From: DATKRB01 sp035532415
GTDB taxonomy: Bacteria; Actinomycetota; Acidimicrobiia; Acidimicrobiales; RAAP-2
Reading direction: 5' to 3'
Length of the DNA: 64,000 bases
Assembly: GCA_035532415.1 (NCBI GenBank)
Contig: DATKRB010000010.1
Span: 33,015 to 97,014, forward strand
The notes below the pieces were generated by a model, which did no database searches, was not told where the DNA came from, and worked only from the letters and a program-made list of their open reading frames with translations. A program made the position numbers and the translations under genes. Shown piece after piece: positions 51,563 to 59,658 of this stretch; the first letter of the stretch is position 1; each line of letters starts with the position of its first letter.

Positions 51563-51571
51563 ATCGGCGGG

Positions 51572-52588
51572 TCAAGGGGTGGAGCGACCGGCCCAGGCCA
51601 GCAGGTCCTCGACGGGCCAGGTGTTGACGACCCGTTCGGGGGTCGCACCGGCCTCGGCCGCCTTCGTGCAGCCCCGGGGAAGCCACTCGAGCTGCCCGGG
51701 CGCGTGGGCGTCGGTGTCCACCGCCAGGAGGCATCCGTGGTCGATCGCCAGCCGGAGCAGCTCCTGTGGAGGGTCCTGGCGCTCCGGACGGGAATTGATC
51801 TCCACCGCCGTGCCGGTCCTGGCGCACGCCGCGAAGACCGCCTCGGCGTCGAAGGTCGACGGTGGCCGGCCCCGGCCCACCAGGATCCGCCCGGTGCAGT
51901 GTCCGAGGATGTCGGTGTGCGGGCTCTCCACCGCGGCCAGCATCCGGGCCGTCATCGCCGCCGGTTCCATTCGGAGCTTGGAGTGCACACTGGCGACGAC
52001 CAGGTCGAGCTCGGCGAGCAGGTCCTCGCGCTGGTCGAGCGAGCCGTTCTCGAGGATGTCCACTTCGATCCCGGTGAGGATCCGGAAGGGCGCCAGCTCC
52101 CGGTTCAGCAGGTGCACCTCGTGAAGCTGCCGGCGGAGCCGTTCGGGGTCGAGGCCGTGGGCCACGGTGAGCCTCGGGCTGTGATCGGTCAGGACGAGGT
52201 ACCGGTGACCGATCCCGATCGCCGCCTCGGCCATCTCGCGGACCGTGCTCCCGCCGTCGGACCAGTCCGAGTGCGAGTGGCAGTCGCCGATGACCAGGTC
52301 CCGCAGCTCCCGGGCCTTGCCGGTCAGTGGCGGCGGCGCCTCTCCCTCGAGCCGTCGGAGGTACTCGGGGGTTCCGCCCTCCACTGCCTCGCGGACCACC
52401 TTGGCCGTCGAGTCGCCGATGCCGTCCACCCGCTGGAGGCGCCCGCTCTTCGCGAGCCGGGCCACCTCGTCGGGGGGCAGCCCGGCCACGGCTGCCGCCG
52501 CCCGCCGGAAGGCCCGGACCTTGTAGGTGTCGGCGCCGTCGCGCTCGAGGAGGTAGGCGATGCGGCGCAGCGCGGCCACCGGGTCCAC
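51572..52588 (-). CDS. HhH-PHP domain protein (PolX-like without polymerase core)
   Basis: A 338-residue protein. Residues 1-80 form a helix-hairpin-helix/8-kDa-like domain (YLLERDGADTYKVRAFRRAA, VDGIGDSTAKVV) as at the N-terminus of X-family polymerases; 105-338 form a PHP phosphoesterase with GDCHSHSDWSDGG, VLTDHSP, GIEVDIL, SVHSK, DILGHCT and DTDAHAP. The nucleotidyltransferase part of PolX is missing. Likely a repair-associated 3' phosphoesterase or nuclease. GTG 52588 is 4 bases after the LigD-polymerase-like stop, so they form one operon. Confidence 0.85.
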   Translation of the reverse strand: MDPVAALRRIAYLLERDGADTYKVRAFRRAAAAVAGLPPDEVARLAKSGRLQRVDGIGDSTAKVVREAVEGGTPEYLRRLEGEAPPPLTGKARELRDLVIGDCHSHSDWSDGGSTVREMAEAAIGIGHRYLVLTDHSPRLTVAHGLDPERLRRQLHEVHLLNRELAPFRILTGIEVDILENGSLDQREDLLAELDLVVASVHSKLRMEPAAMTARMLAAVESPHTDILGHCTGRILVGRGRPPSTFDAEAVFAACARTGTAVEINSRPERQDPPQELLRLAIDHGCLLAVDTDAHAPGQLEWLPRGCTKAAEAGATPERVVNTWPVEDLLAWAGRSTP

Positions 52589-52592
52589 GACG

Positions 52593-53600
52593 CTATGCCC
52601 GCCGGGCCCTGCTCGGGGCCACCCGCGGGGGCTCGTCGGGTTGTCTGGGGTACTCGGGCGGCCACGGCGCGTCGTGCAACCCGGCCTCGCGGTCACGCGC
52701 CGCCAGCTCGAGGAGCGGGTTCAGCGATTGGGGGTCGCCCGCCATCGACGCCCACGGATCGCCGCCGCGCTGCAGCCGTTCGGGCACGGTCCGGATGGTC
52801 AGCGCGTCGGGATCGACCGTGCCGACCTCCTCCCACGAGATCGGGGTGGAGACCTGACCGCCCGGGCGCGGCCGGGCGAACCAGGCGCCGAAAACCGTCC
52901 GGTGCGGGGCGTTCTGGTTGAAGTCGACGAACACCCTTTGGCCCCGTTCCTCCTTCCACCAGTTGGCGGTGATCAGGTCGGGATGCCGGCGCTCGAGCTC
53001 GCGGGCCAGCGCGACGGCGGCCGCCCGCACGTCGAAGCTGTCCCAGAGCGGACGGAGGCGCACGTACACGTGAAGACCCCGGTTCCCCGTGGTCTTCGGG
53101 TAGGACGCGATCCCGAGCTCGTCCAACAGGGCGCGGGCGTGCACGGCCGCCTTGCGGATCGCGTCGAACCCGATGCCGGGCTGGGGATCGAGATCGATCC
53201 GGAGCTCGTCGGCATGGGCCGGGTCGGACGCAGGGTAGGGCCACAGGTGCAGGCCGAGGCAGCCGAGGTTGACCGCCCAGGCGATGTGGGCGAGATCGAC
53301 GACCACGAGCGCGTTGGAGGTCGTCCCGTTGGGCGTGGCCACCGTGGTGGTCTGCAGCCATTCCGGTGCGCCCTTGGGCACGCGCTTCTGGAAGAACGAC
53401 TTGCCGGTGGCGCCGTCGGGGTACCGCTCGAGCATCGCCGGCCGCCCCTGGTCCGTGCGCAGCAGGGCATCACCGACCCGCTCGTAGTAGTCGATCAGGT
53501 CGGACTTGGTCGCCCCCAGGGCGGGGAAGTAGATCTTGTCGGGATGGGAGATCGTCACCTCCCGTCCCGACAGCTCCACGACCCGCACGTCCGAGGCCAC
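52593..53600 (-). CDS. LigD-type primase-polymerase (PrimC-like)
   Basis: A 335-residue stand-alone polymerase domain as in LigD. Motif I ELRIDLDPQPG holds the two metal-binding Asp, KTTGNRGLHVYVRL is motif II and VFVDFNQNAPHRT carries the third Asp; KSFFQKRVPKGAPEW and HIAWAVNLGCLGLH are family blocks. It belongs to the mycobacterial PrimC group, encoded near ligC and acting in gap-filling repair with a preference for ribonucleotides. No Ku gene is in the window. GTG 53600 is supported by a leaderless promoter. Confidence 0.9.
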   Translation of the reverse strand: MASDVRVVELSGREVTISHPDKIYFPALGATKSDLIDYYERVGDALLRTDQGRPAMLERYPDGATGKSFFQKRVPKGAPEWLQTTTVATPNGTTSNALVVVDLAHIAWAVNLGCLGLHLWPYPASDPAHADELRIDLDPQPGIGFDAIRKAAVHARALLDELGIASYPKTTGNRGLHVYVRLRPLWDSFDVRAAAVALARELERRHPDLITANWWKEERGQRVFVDFNQNAPHRTVFGAWFARPRPGGQVSTPISWEEVGTVDPDALTIRTVPERLQRGGDPWASMAGDPQSLNPLLELAARDREAGLHDAPWPPEYPRQPDEPPRVAPSRARRA

Positions 53601-53606
53601 CCTGGG

Positions 53607-53612
53607 ACCCTA
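53607..53612 (-). promoter_or_regulatory. -10 element of a leaderless promoter (LigD-type polymerase)
   Basis: On the minus strand TAGGGT lies 6 bases before GTG 53600. Confidence 0.55.
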
Positions 53613-53671
53613 TCCCCGACCGGCTCCGGACCGTCCCCCGACGGGCTCCGGACGCCGTCACCTGCACCCCC

Positions 53672-53728
53672 GAGGCCCCGGGCCACCCGCCGCGAGGCCC
53701 CGGGCCACCCGCCGCGAGGCCCCGGGCC
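53672..53728. repeat. 22-bp tandem repeat, 2.6 copies
   Basis: Units at 53672-53693 and 53694-53715 (begin GAGGCCCCGGGCCACC) and a partial third, in the divergent gap between the LigD-type polymerase and the aldo/keto reductase. Confidence 0.9.
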
Positions 53729-53780
53729 CTGCGGTTTCTCCCCCGCAATTCGTTTCAGGGCTTGTGGTAGACCAGGCAAC

Positions 53781-54719
53781 ATGGACAATCGGAAGATCGG
53801 ATCGCTCGAGGTCTCCGTGGTGGGCCTCGGCACCAACAATTTCGGTCTCGGGATGGACGAGGACGCGGTCGGGCCGGTGGTGGACGCCGCCATGGAGGCG
53901 GGCGTGAACTTCTTCGACACGGCCGATTCGTACGGCAAGAGCGAGGAGCGCCTGGGCCGGGCCCTCGGCCGGCGCCGCGAGGACGTGGTGGTGGCGACCA
54001 AGTTCGGGAGCCCGGTGGGCAAGGACCGTCCTGCGGGCGCGGCGCCCGACTACGTGCGCGAGGCGGCAGAGCGCAGCCTGCGCGAGCTCGGAACGGACCG
54101 GATCGACCTCTACCAGTTGCACAAGCCCGACCCGTCGACGCCGATCGCCGACACGCTCGCCGCGCTCGACGAGCTGGTGCGCGCCGGCAAGGTGCTCGAG
54201 ATCGGCTGCTCGAACTTCTCCGCCGCGCAGTTGCGCGAGGCCGAGGCAGCGGTCGCCGACGGCGCGGTCCGCTTCGTGAGCGTGCAGAACCACTACAACC
54301 TGTTGAACCGGGATGACGAGACCGACGCTATCGCCGAGTGCGAGCGGTCGGGGGTCGCCTACCTGCCCTACTTCCCTCTGGCCAGCGGGTTGCTCACCGG
54401 GAAGTACACCCGCGGCGAGGCGCCGCCCGAGGGCACGCGGCTCGACCGATGGGGCCCCCGGGCGGGAGGCGTGCTCACCGACGCCAACTTCGACGTGGTC
54501 GACGCCCTGAGCGCCTGGGCCGAGGCGCGCGGGCACGGCATCCTCGACCTCGCGGTGGCGTGGCTGGCTGCCAAGCCGTTCGTGGCCTCGGTGATCGCCG
54601 GCGCCACCAAGCCGGAGCAGGTCGTGGCGAACGTCGCGGCCGCGGGCTGGCGCCTCAGCCCCGAAGAGGTCTCCGAGGTGGACGCGCTGGCCGCCGTCCC
54701 GGCGGCGGGCGCCAACTGA
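53781..54719 (+). CDS. Aldo/keto reductase
   Basis: A 312-residue NADPH-dependent reductase. The tetrad is visible: Asp in FFDTADSYG, Tyr in DSYGKSEERLG, Lys in VVVATKFGSP and His in LYQLHKPD; GCSNFSAAQL and ASVIAGATKPEQV are cofactor-binding blocks. Substrate unknown. ATG 53781 has no good Shine-Dalgarno; a poor -10-like TAGACC lies 7 bases upstream, so the transcript may be leaderless. The mogA-like gene follows 23 bases after its stop. Confidence 0.9.
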   Translation: MDNRKIGSLEVSVVGLGTNNFGLGMDEDAVGPVVDAAMEAGVNFFDTADSYGKSEERLGRALGRRREDVVVATKFGSPVGKDRPAGAAPDYVREAAERSLRELGTDRIDLYQLHKPDPSTPIADTLAALDELVRAGKVLEIGCSNFSAAQLREAEAAVADGAVRFVSVQNHYNLLNRDDETDAIAECERSGVAYLPYFPLASGLLTGKYTRGEAPPEGTRLDRWGPRAGGVLTDANFDVVDALSAWAEARGHGILDLAVAWLAAKPFVASVIAGATKPEQVVANVAAAGWRLSPEEVSEVDALAAVPAAGAN

Positions 54720-54742
54720 CCGTCGGCGGGCGGGGCGACGTC

Positions 54743-55210
54743 ATGTCACCGATGGCCAAGGTCCTCACCGTCTCGGAGTCGGTGCACGCCGGCACGCGCG
54801 AGGACCGCTCGGGTGCCGCACTGGCCGATTGCCTGCGGGACGCCGGGTTCGAGGTGGTGGAGCGATCCGTCGTCCCCGACGGCGTGGAGCCGGTGGCCGC
54901 TGCACTCCGGCGGCTCTGCGTGGGGTTCGCCGGGGTCGTCGTCTCCACCGGTGGCACCGGGTTCGCCCCGAACGACCTGACCCCGGAGGCGACGGAGCTG
55001 GTGCTCGACCGCCGGGCGCCGGCGCTGGCCACGGCCATGCAGCTGATCGACCCCAAGGGTCGTCTCTCGCGGGGCACGGCGGGCACGCTGGGCGACGCCC
55101 TCGTGCTCAACGTGCCGGGGTCCCCCGGGGGGGCTGTGCAGTGCCTGCAGGCGGTGCTCGACGTGGTGCCGCACGCCCTCGATCTCATGGCGGGGGGGCA
55201 TCCGCACTGA
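54743..55210 (+). CDS. mogA: Molybdopterin adenylyltransferase-like protein (MogA/MoaB)
   Basis: A 155-residue MoCF-domain protein: VLTVSESVHAGTREDRSG, VVSTGGTGFAPNDLTPEAT and RGTAGTLGDALVLNVPGSPGG are the molybdopterin-binding loops. MogA adenylates molybdopterin before MoeA inserts molybdate. Whether it is MogA or the related MoaB cannot be settled by eye. ATG 54743 or 54752 are both possible. Convergent with moeA, so both activities are encoded back to back though not in one operon. Confidence 0.85.
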   Translation: MSPMAKVLTVSESVHAGTREDRSGAALADCLRDAGFEVVERSVVPDGVEPVAAALRRLCVGFAGVVVSTGGTGFAPNDLTPEATELVLDRRAPALATAMQLIDPKGRLSRGTAGTLGDALVLNVPGSPGGAVQCLQAVLDVVPHALDLMAGGHPH

Positions 55211-55230
55211 CGCCGGCAGGCGCGCCGGCT

Positions 55231-56469
55231 TCAGCCGGCCGGTGCCATCTCGGCGGCGTCGGTCAGCAACACGTCCACCCGGGCACCCACCCCTACCCCG
55301 TCGCCGTCGGGGACGATCGCCAGGCCGTTCGCGTTGGCCATCGCCCGCAGGAGGTGGGACTCCTGAAGCCCCGACGGGCGGACGTGCACCAGCCCGTCGG
55401 GACCGTAGCGGGCCACCACCCGGACGAGGTGCACCTTGCCGTCGGGCGAGCGGGAGATGGGCTCGTCCACCAGGGCCGGGACCCTCGGCCGTTCGAGCTG
55501 GCGGTGCCCCCCCATCTGGCGCAGCGCCGGGCGCACGAACATCTCGTAGCTGACCAGCGCCGACACGGGGTTGCCGGGCAGGCCGAACACCGGTGTCCCG
55601 TCCGCGGCCAGGGTGCCGAAAGCGAGCGGCCTGGCCGGTCGGATGGCGACCTGCATCCATCGCATCGTCCCGCCGCCCAGCTGGTCGAGCACCACTTTCA
55701 CGTAGTCGACGTCGCCCACGCTGACCCCCCCGCTGGTCACCAGGGCGTCGCACCTGGCGGCGCCGTCGAGGATGGCCGCGGTGATCACCTCGGGATCGTC
55801 CCCGACGATCCCGAGGTCTTGGGTCTCGTAGCCGTCGCGGGACAGCCTCGCCAGCAGGGCGTGGCGGTTGGAGTCGCGGATCTTGCCGGGGGTGAGCGGC
55901 TCCGGTCCCTCCCTCAGCTCGTCGCCCGTGGACAGCACGCCGACCCGGGATCTCGGGTGGACGACGACCCGGTAGAGCCCGAGGCTGGCCAGGACCCCGA
56001 GGTGACCGGGAGTGAGGGCCTCGCCCACCGGGAAGACCAGGTCGCCCTGGGCGATGTCCTCGCCGGCACGTCGCACGGCCGTCCCCGCGGTCACCGGGCC
56101 TTCGATGAGCACGGTCTTCCCATCGTCCTCGTCGGTGGTCCGTTCCACCATGCACACGGCGTCGGCACCGGGAGGCAGCGGCGCGCCGGTCATGATCCGG
56201 ACGGCCTGCCCGCGGCCGACCCGCATGGTGGGGGCGACCCCGGCGAGCAGGTGTCCGATCACCTCCAAGCGGGCCGGCGCGGGCGTGCTGTCCTCGGCGA
56301 TGAGCGCGTACCCGTCCATTGACGAGGTGGCGAAGGGGGGTACCGCATGGGAGGCCACGATGGGAGTGGCCAGCACCAGGCCGAGAGCGTCCCTGATCTC
56401 GACCGGTCGCCCGGGCACCCGAGGGCACGCAGCGAGGACCACCCTCTGAGCTTCGTGGAGGGTTGTCAT
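55231..56469 (-). CDS. moeA: Molybdopterin molybdenumtransferase MoeA
   Basis: A 412-residue MoeA of usual length: ATSSMDGYAL, IMTGAPLPPGADAV (domain II), STGDELREG and SGGVSVGDVDYVK (MoCF domain III), GLPGNPVSALVSYEMF and a C-terminal beta-barrel domain IV. It inserts molybdate into adenylated molybdopterin, completing the cofactor for enzymes such as the CoxM/CoxS-linked hydroxylase 14 kb away. The start at 56469 is set by a leaderless promoter and the conserved N-terminus. Confidence 0.94.
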   Translation of the reverse strand: MTTLHEAQRVVLAACPRVPGRPVEIRDALGLVLATPIVASHAVPPFATSSMDGYALIAEDSTPAPARLEVIGHLLAGVAPTMRVGRGQAVRIMTGAPLPPGADAVCMVERTTDEDDGKTVLIEGPVTAGTAVRRAGEDIAQGDLVFPVGEALTPGHLGVLASLGLYRVVVHPRSRVGVLSTGDELREGPEPLTPGKIRDSNRHALLARLSRDGYETQDLGIVGDDPEVITAAILDGAARCDALVTSGGVSVGDVDYVKVVLDQLGGGTMRWMQVAIRPARPLAFGTLAADGTPVFGLPGNPVSALVSYEMFVRPALRQMGGHRQLERPRVPALVDEPISRSPDGKVHLVRVVARYGPDGLVHVRPSGLQESHLLRAMANANGLAIVPDGDGVGVGARVDVLLTDAAEMAPAG

Positions 56470-56476
56470 GGGACCG

Positions 56477-56482
56477 ATCGTA
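56477..56482 (-). promoter_or_regulatory. -10 element of a leaderless promoter (moeA)
   Basis: On the minus strand TACGAT lies 7 bases before ATG 56469; identical hexamer to those of ligC and the LuxR gene. Confidence 0.6.
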
Positions 56483-56518
56483 CCGGTCGAAGGGATTGCC
56501 CCCGGGCGGCCGGGATGA

Positions 56519-58156
56519 TCAGGGAACGCTCCCGGACGCCCGGCCGGCTGCCCGGGCCGAGAGGGTCCGGTGCCAGGCCACGTAGTCGAGCTTGCCCGTT
56601 GCGCTCCGCCCGACCGAGCTCACCAGGAGGATGTTGCGGGGAGCCTTGTAGGAGGCCAGCCTCTCGCGGACGTGGGCCACCAGCGCCTCCTCGTCGAACT
56701 CCGCCCCGGGCTCGAGCTCGACCGCGGCGCCGACCGTTTCGCCGAGCCGGTCGTGGGGCACGCCCGCCACCACCGCGTCGCGCACCGCGGCGTGCTCCTT
56801 CAGGACCTCTTCGACCTCTTCGGGGTAGACCTTCTCCCCGCCGGTGTTGATGCAGTTGGACCCGCGGCCGAGGAGGGTGATCGTCCCGTCCGCCTCCACC
56901 AGGGCGAAGTCGCCCGGGATCGACCACCGCTCGCCGTCGATCACCCGGAACGTGCCGGCCGTCTTCGCCTCGTCCTTGTAGTAGCCGATGGACGTCGGCC
57001 CTCTCCGGGCGATGAGGCCCTGTTCGCCGGACCCCGGAAGCACCCACCGGCCGTCCGTGCTCAGCACCCTCGTGCCCTCCCCCAACGAGAACCGGGCCGT
57101 GGTCGTCGTCCGGCCCGAGCTCGCGATCGACGACGCGATCCCGATGGCCTCGGAGGAACCCAGCGAGTCGACGAGGAGGGCGCCCGGCAGATGCCGGACC
57201 AGACCCTCCTTCACCGAGGCCGACCACATGGCTCCCGAGGACGAGAGCACCTTCAGGCTCGAGAGGTCCCAACGTCCGGGCTCGGCGTCCATCAACTCCA
57301 ACATCGGCTTCGCGATCGCGTCGCCCACGATCGCCACCGAATTGATGCGGCCGCGTTGGCAGGTGTCGAGCAGCTCCACCACGTCGAAGCTCCGGCCGGC
57401 GAGGACCGTCACGCTTCCCCCCGAGGCCAGCGCCTGAAAGGCGGTGAGCGATCCCAGGCCGTGCATGAGCGGGCACGCGACCAGATGGCGCGGACCGGGG
57501 CCCCCGAGCATCGATGCGACGGTCGCCCGGTCGGCATCCGGCGGGAAGCGGACCTTCGCCGTCCGGTTGCCGATCAGGAAGAGATCCTCGCTGCGCCACA
57601 TCACCCCCTTGGGGGAGCCGGTCGTGCCACCGGTGTAGAGGAGGTAGAGGTCGTCGCCGCTCCTCTCCCACGGCAGGGCGAGCCGCCCGCCGCCGGTGGC
57701 CGCCGCGCGCTCGTAGGGGGTGGCCCAGGCCGGGCACCCACCGCTGCCGTCGTCGACCCACAACCAGGCGCGCACCCCGGGGACCCGATCGCGGAGGTCT
57801 TCGATCGTCCCGGAGAACGTGCCGTGGAAGACGACGGCGGACACGTCGGCGTTGTCCCACAGGTACACCAGCTCGGAGTCCCGGTAGCGGTAATTCGTGT
57901 TGACGGGGACGAAGGCCGCCTTCCACGAGGCGAACACCGACTCGAGGTACTCCGGGCAGTTGTAGAGGTACTGGGCCACCTTGTCCTGGTGGCCCAGTCC
58001 GGCCCCGACGAGCCACCGGGCGACGCCGTCCGCCCGGGCGTCGGTCTCGGCCCACGACACCGACCGCTCACCCTGCACGAAGGCAGGAGCACCGGGGAGC
58101 GTCTCGGCGACCACCTCCCACAGATCGGCCATGTTCCACCCGCCGGTCGACGTCAT
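56519..58156 (-). CDS. Acyl-CoA synthetase (AMP-forming, FadD type)
   Basis: A 545-residue ANL-superfamily ligase. The P-loop YTGGTTGSPKGVMW, SSSGAMWSASVK, DSLGSSEAIG, the hinge GDFALVEADG, GRGSNCINTGGEKVYPEEVE and the C-terminal Lys in SATGKLDY are all present. It activates a fatty or aromatic/steroid acid as acyl-adenylate and then acyl-CoA. ATG 58156 follows a perfect AAGGAGGTG, and overlaps the stop of the thiolase gene upstream (ATGA), so it is the last gene of the ECH-thiolase-FadD operon. Confidence 0.93.
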   Translation of the reverse strand: MTSTGGWNMADLWEVVAETLPGAPAFVQGERSVSWAETDARADGVARWLVGAGLGHQDKVAQYLYNCPEYLESVFASWKAAFVPVNTNYRYRDSELVYLWDNADVSAVVFHGTFSGTIEDLRDRVPGVRAWLWVDDGSGGCPAWATPYERAAATGGGRLALPWERSGDDLYLLYTGGTTGSPKGVMWRSEDLFLIGNRTAKVRFPPDADRATVASMLGGPGPRHLVACPLMHGLGSLTAFQALASGGSVTVLAGRSFDVVELLDTCQRGRINSVAIVGDAIAKPMLELMDAEPGRWDLSSLKVLSSSGAMWSASVKEGLVRHLPGALLVDSLGSSEAIGIASSIASSGRTTTTARFSLGEGTRVLSTDGRWVLPGSGEQGLIARRGPTSIGYYKDEAKTAGTFRVIDGERWSIPGDFALVEADGTITLLGRGSNCINTGGEKVYPEEVEEVLKEHAAVRDAVVAGVPHDRLGETVGAAVELEPGAEFDEEALVAHVRERLASYKAPRNILLVSSVGRSATGKLDYVAWHRTLSARAAGRASGSVP

Positions 58157-59658
58157 CGCACCTCCTTCAGGGCTCCGGACTGTACCGTCGCCACGCGGCC
58201 GAGGATGTCGGTGGTCGTGAGGACGTCGAGAAGTTCTGGTTCGTCCGTCGTCGCCAGGGTGCGGCGGGCATCGTCGGGTGCCGCGAACACGTAGGCCCGC
58301 TCCGGGCGGCCGTCGCGGTCGTGCATCACGGTCCACGTCTCCACCCGTGCCGTCCCGTCGTAGCGGGGGGCGGCGGTTCGGGTGGTGACGGTCGCCGCAA
58401 GGTCCTCCCTGACCGATCGCACCCTCGCCGCCGGGTCGACCGGACCGGTGACCGGGCGGCACGAGTAGACGGCCACGGCATGCTTGGTGAGCAGGCCCCC
58501 GTTCGCCGTGCACAGCCCGAACGCGTCAGGGTCTTCCCTCAGCAGGCCGAGCATCGTGGCGATCGAATGGCTCACGTAGTTGTTCCACGGGCCGCCGGCG
58601 AAGGTCAGCCCGCCGGTCACCGTGAGCCGGCGTTCGAGCGGCAGCCCGAGGGCGGCCGCCGCGACCTGCACCGCCGAGGGGAAGCACGAGTACAGGTCGA
58701 CGTGGGCGACCTCGCCGACGCCGATACCCGCCAGCTCGAGCGCGGTGGCCCCGGCCAGGGTGATCGCCGGCGATCCGCCCAGGTCCTGGCGTTCGGAGAG
58801 GTACGTGGTGTCCTCGCCCTCCGCGGCGCCGTGCAGGAAGACCCACCGGTCGCGGGGCACGCCGAGATCGCGGGCGGTGCCTGCGGCACACAGGAGCAGG
58901 GCGGCCCCCTGGTCGACGCTGCTGTTGGAGTTCATGAGCTTCGGGTACGGGAAGCCGATCATCCGATTGGCCGGCCCCGGCGTCCGGATCTCCTCGGGTG
59001 AGCAGTACCTGGGCACCGCCGCGTAGGGGTTGGACACCGCCACCCGACTGAAGCGCGACCACAGGTCGGACGCGGTGGCGACCTGGCCGGCGAGCGAGCG
59101 CCCGGTGTGGGACCGCAACGCCTGTTCGAACATGGGGTAGGCCTGCACGGGGTCGGTCAGGCCGAGGGCCGACTCACCGGGGCTGGTCATCCGCAGCGGC
59201 TCGCCGAAGGTCTCCGACGGCCCGGTGCCGTCCGGCTGCACCGACCACGGGGGGCGTTCACCGCGCCTCCGGTAGGCGTTGCGGGTCCGCCACGACTCCG
59301 CGCCACCGACGAGGACGACGCCGGCCAGCCCCGAGACGATGTCTCGGGCCGCCCGGTCGACGAGCGCCTGGGGCATCTGGCCGCCCTCGGTCGTCAGGAC
59401 CGTGTGCCCGACCGGAACGCCCAGCCGCTCCGCTACCAGGGCCCCGGGATCCGGATACCGGCGGGACAGCATGTTCACGACCCGCACCGAAGCGATCGCC
59501 TGCAAAACCCGCGGTGCCCCGCAGTCGTCCACCGCCCGGCGAGCCGCCTCCGCCAGGAGATCGACCGGCTCGGGGGCGTCCCCGTCCCGATGGTGCACCT
59601 GGCCGGCCCCGATCAGCACCGGGGTCCGCGGATCGACCCCGTTCAGCGACCCTGCCAC
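58153..59658 (-). CDS. Thiolase-family acetyl-CoA acetyltransferase-like protein
   Basis: A 501-residue protein with a thiolase-like first part (RTPVLIGAGQVHHR, VLVGGAESWRTRNAYRR, DLYSCFPSAVQVAAAALG) and a C-terminal about 100-residue domain (VETWTVMHDRDGRPERAYVFA) resembling an OB-fold as in the FadA5-related 'acetyl-CoA acetyltransferase' group of actinobacteria. Cys in GGAESW position is absent; DLYSCFPSA may supply a Cys. GTG 59658 overlaps the end of the upstream enoyl-CoA hydratase by 16 bases; this start is the least certain in the operon. Confidence 0.85.
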   Translation of the reverse strand: MAGSLNGVDPRTPVLIGAGQVHHRDGDAPEPVDLLAEAARRAVDDCGAPRVLQAIASVRVVNMLSRRYPDPGALVAERLGVPVGHTVLTTEGGQMPQALVDRAARDIVSGLAGVVLVGGAESWRTRNAYRRRGERPPWSVQPDGTGPSETFGEPLRMTSPGESALGLTDPVQAYPMFEQALRSHTGRSLAGQVATASDLWSRFSRVAVSNPYAAVPRYCSPEEIRTPGPANRMIGFPYPKLMNSNSSVDQGAALLLCAAGTARDLGVPRDRWVFLHGAAEGEDTTYLSERQDLGGSPAITLAGATALELAGIGVGEVAHVDLYSCFPSAVQVAAAALGLPLERRLTVTGGLTFAGGPWNNYVSHSIATMLGLLREDPDAFGLCTANGGLLTKHAVAVYSCRPVTGPVDPAARVRSVREDLAATVTTRTAAPRYDGTARVETWTVMHDRDGRPERAYVFAAPDDARRTLATTDEPELLDVLTTTDILGRVATVQSGALKEVR

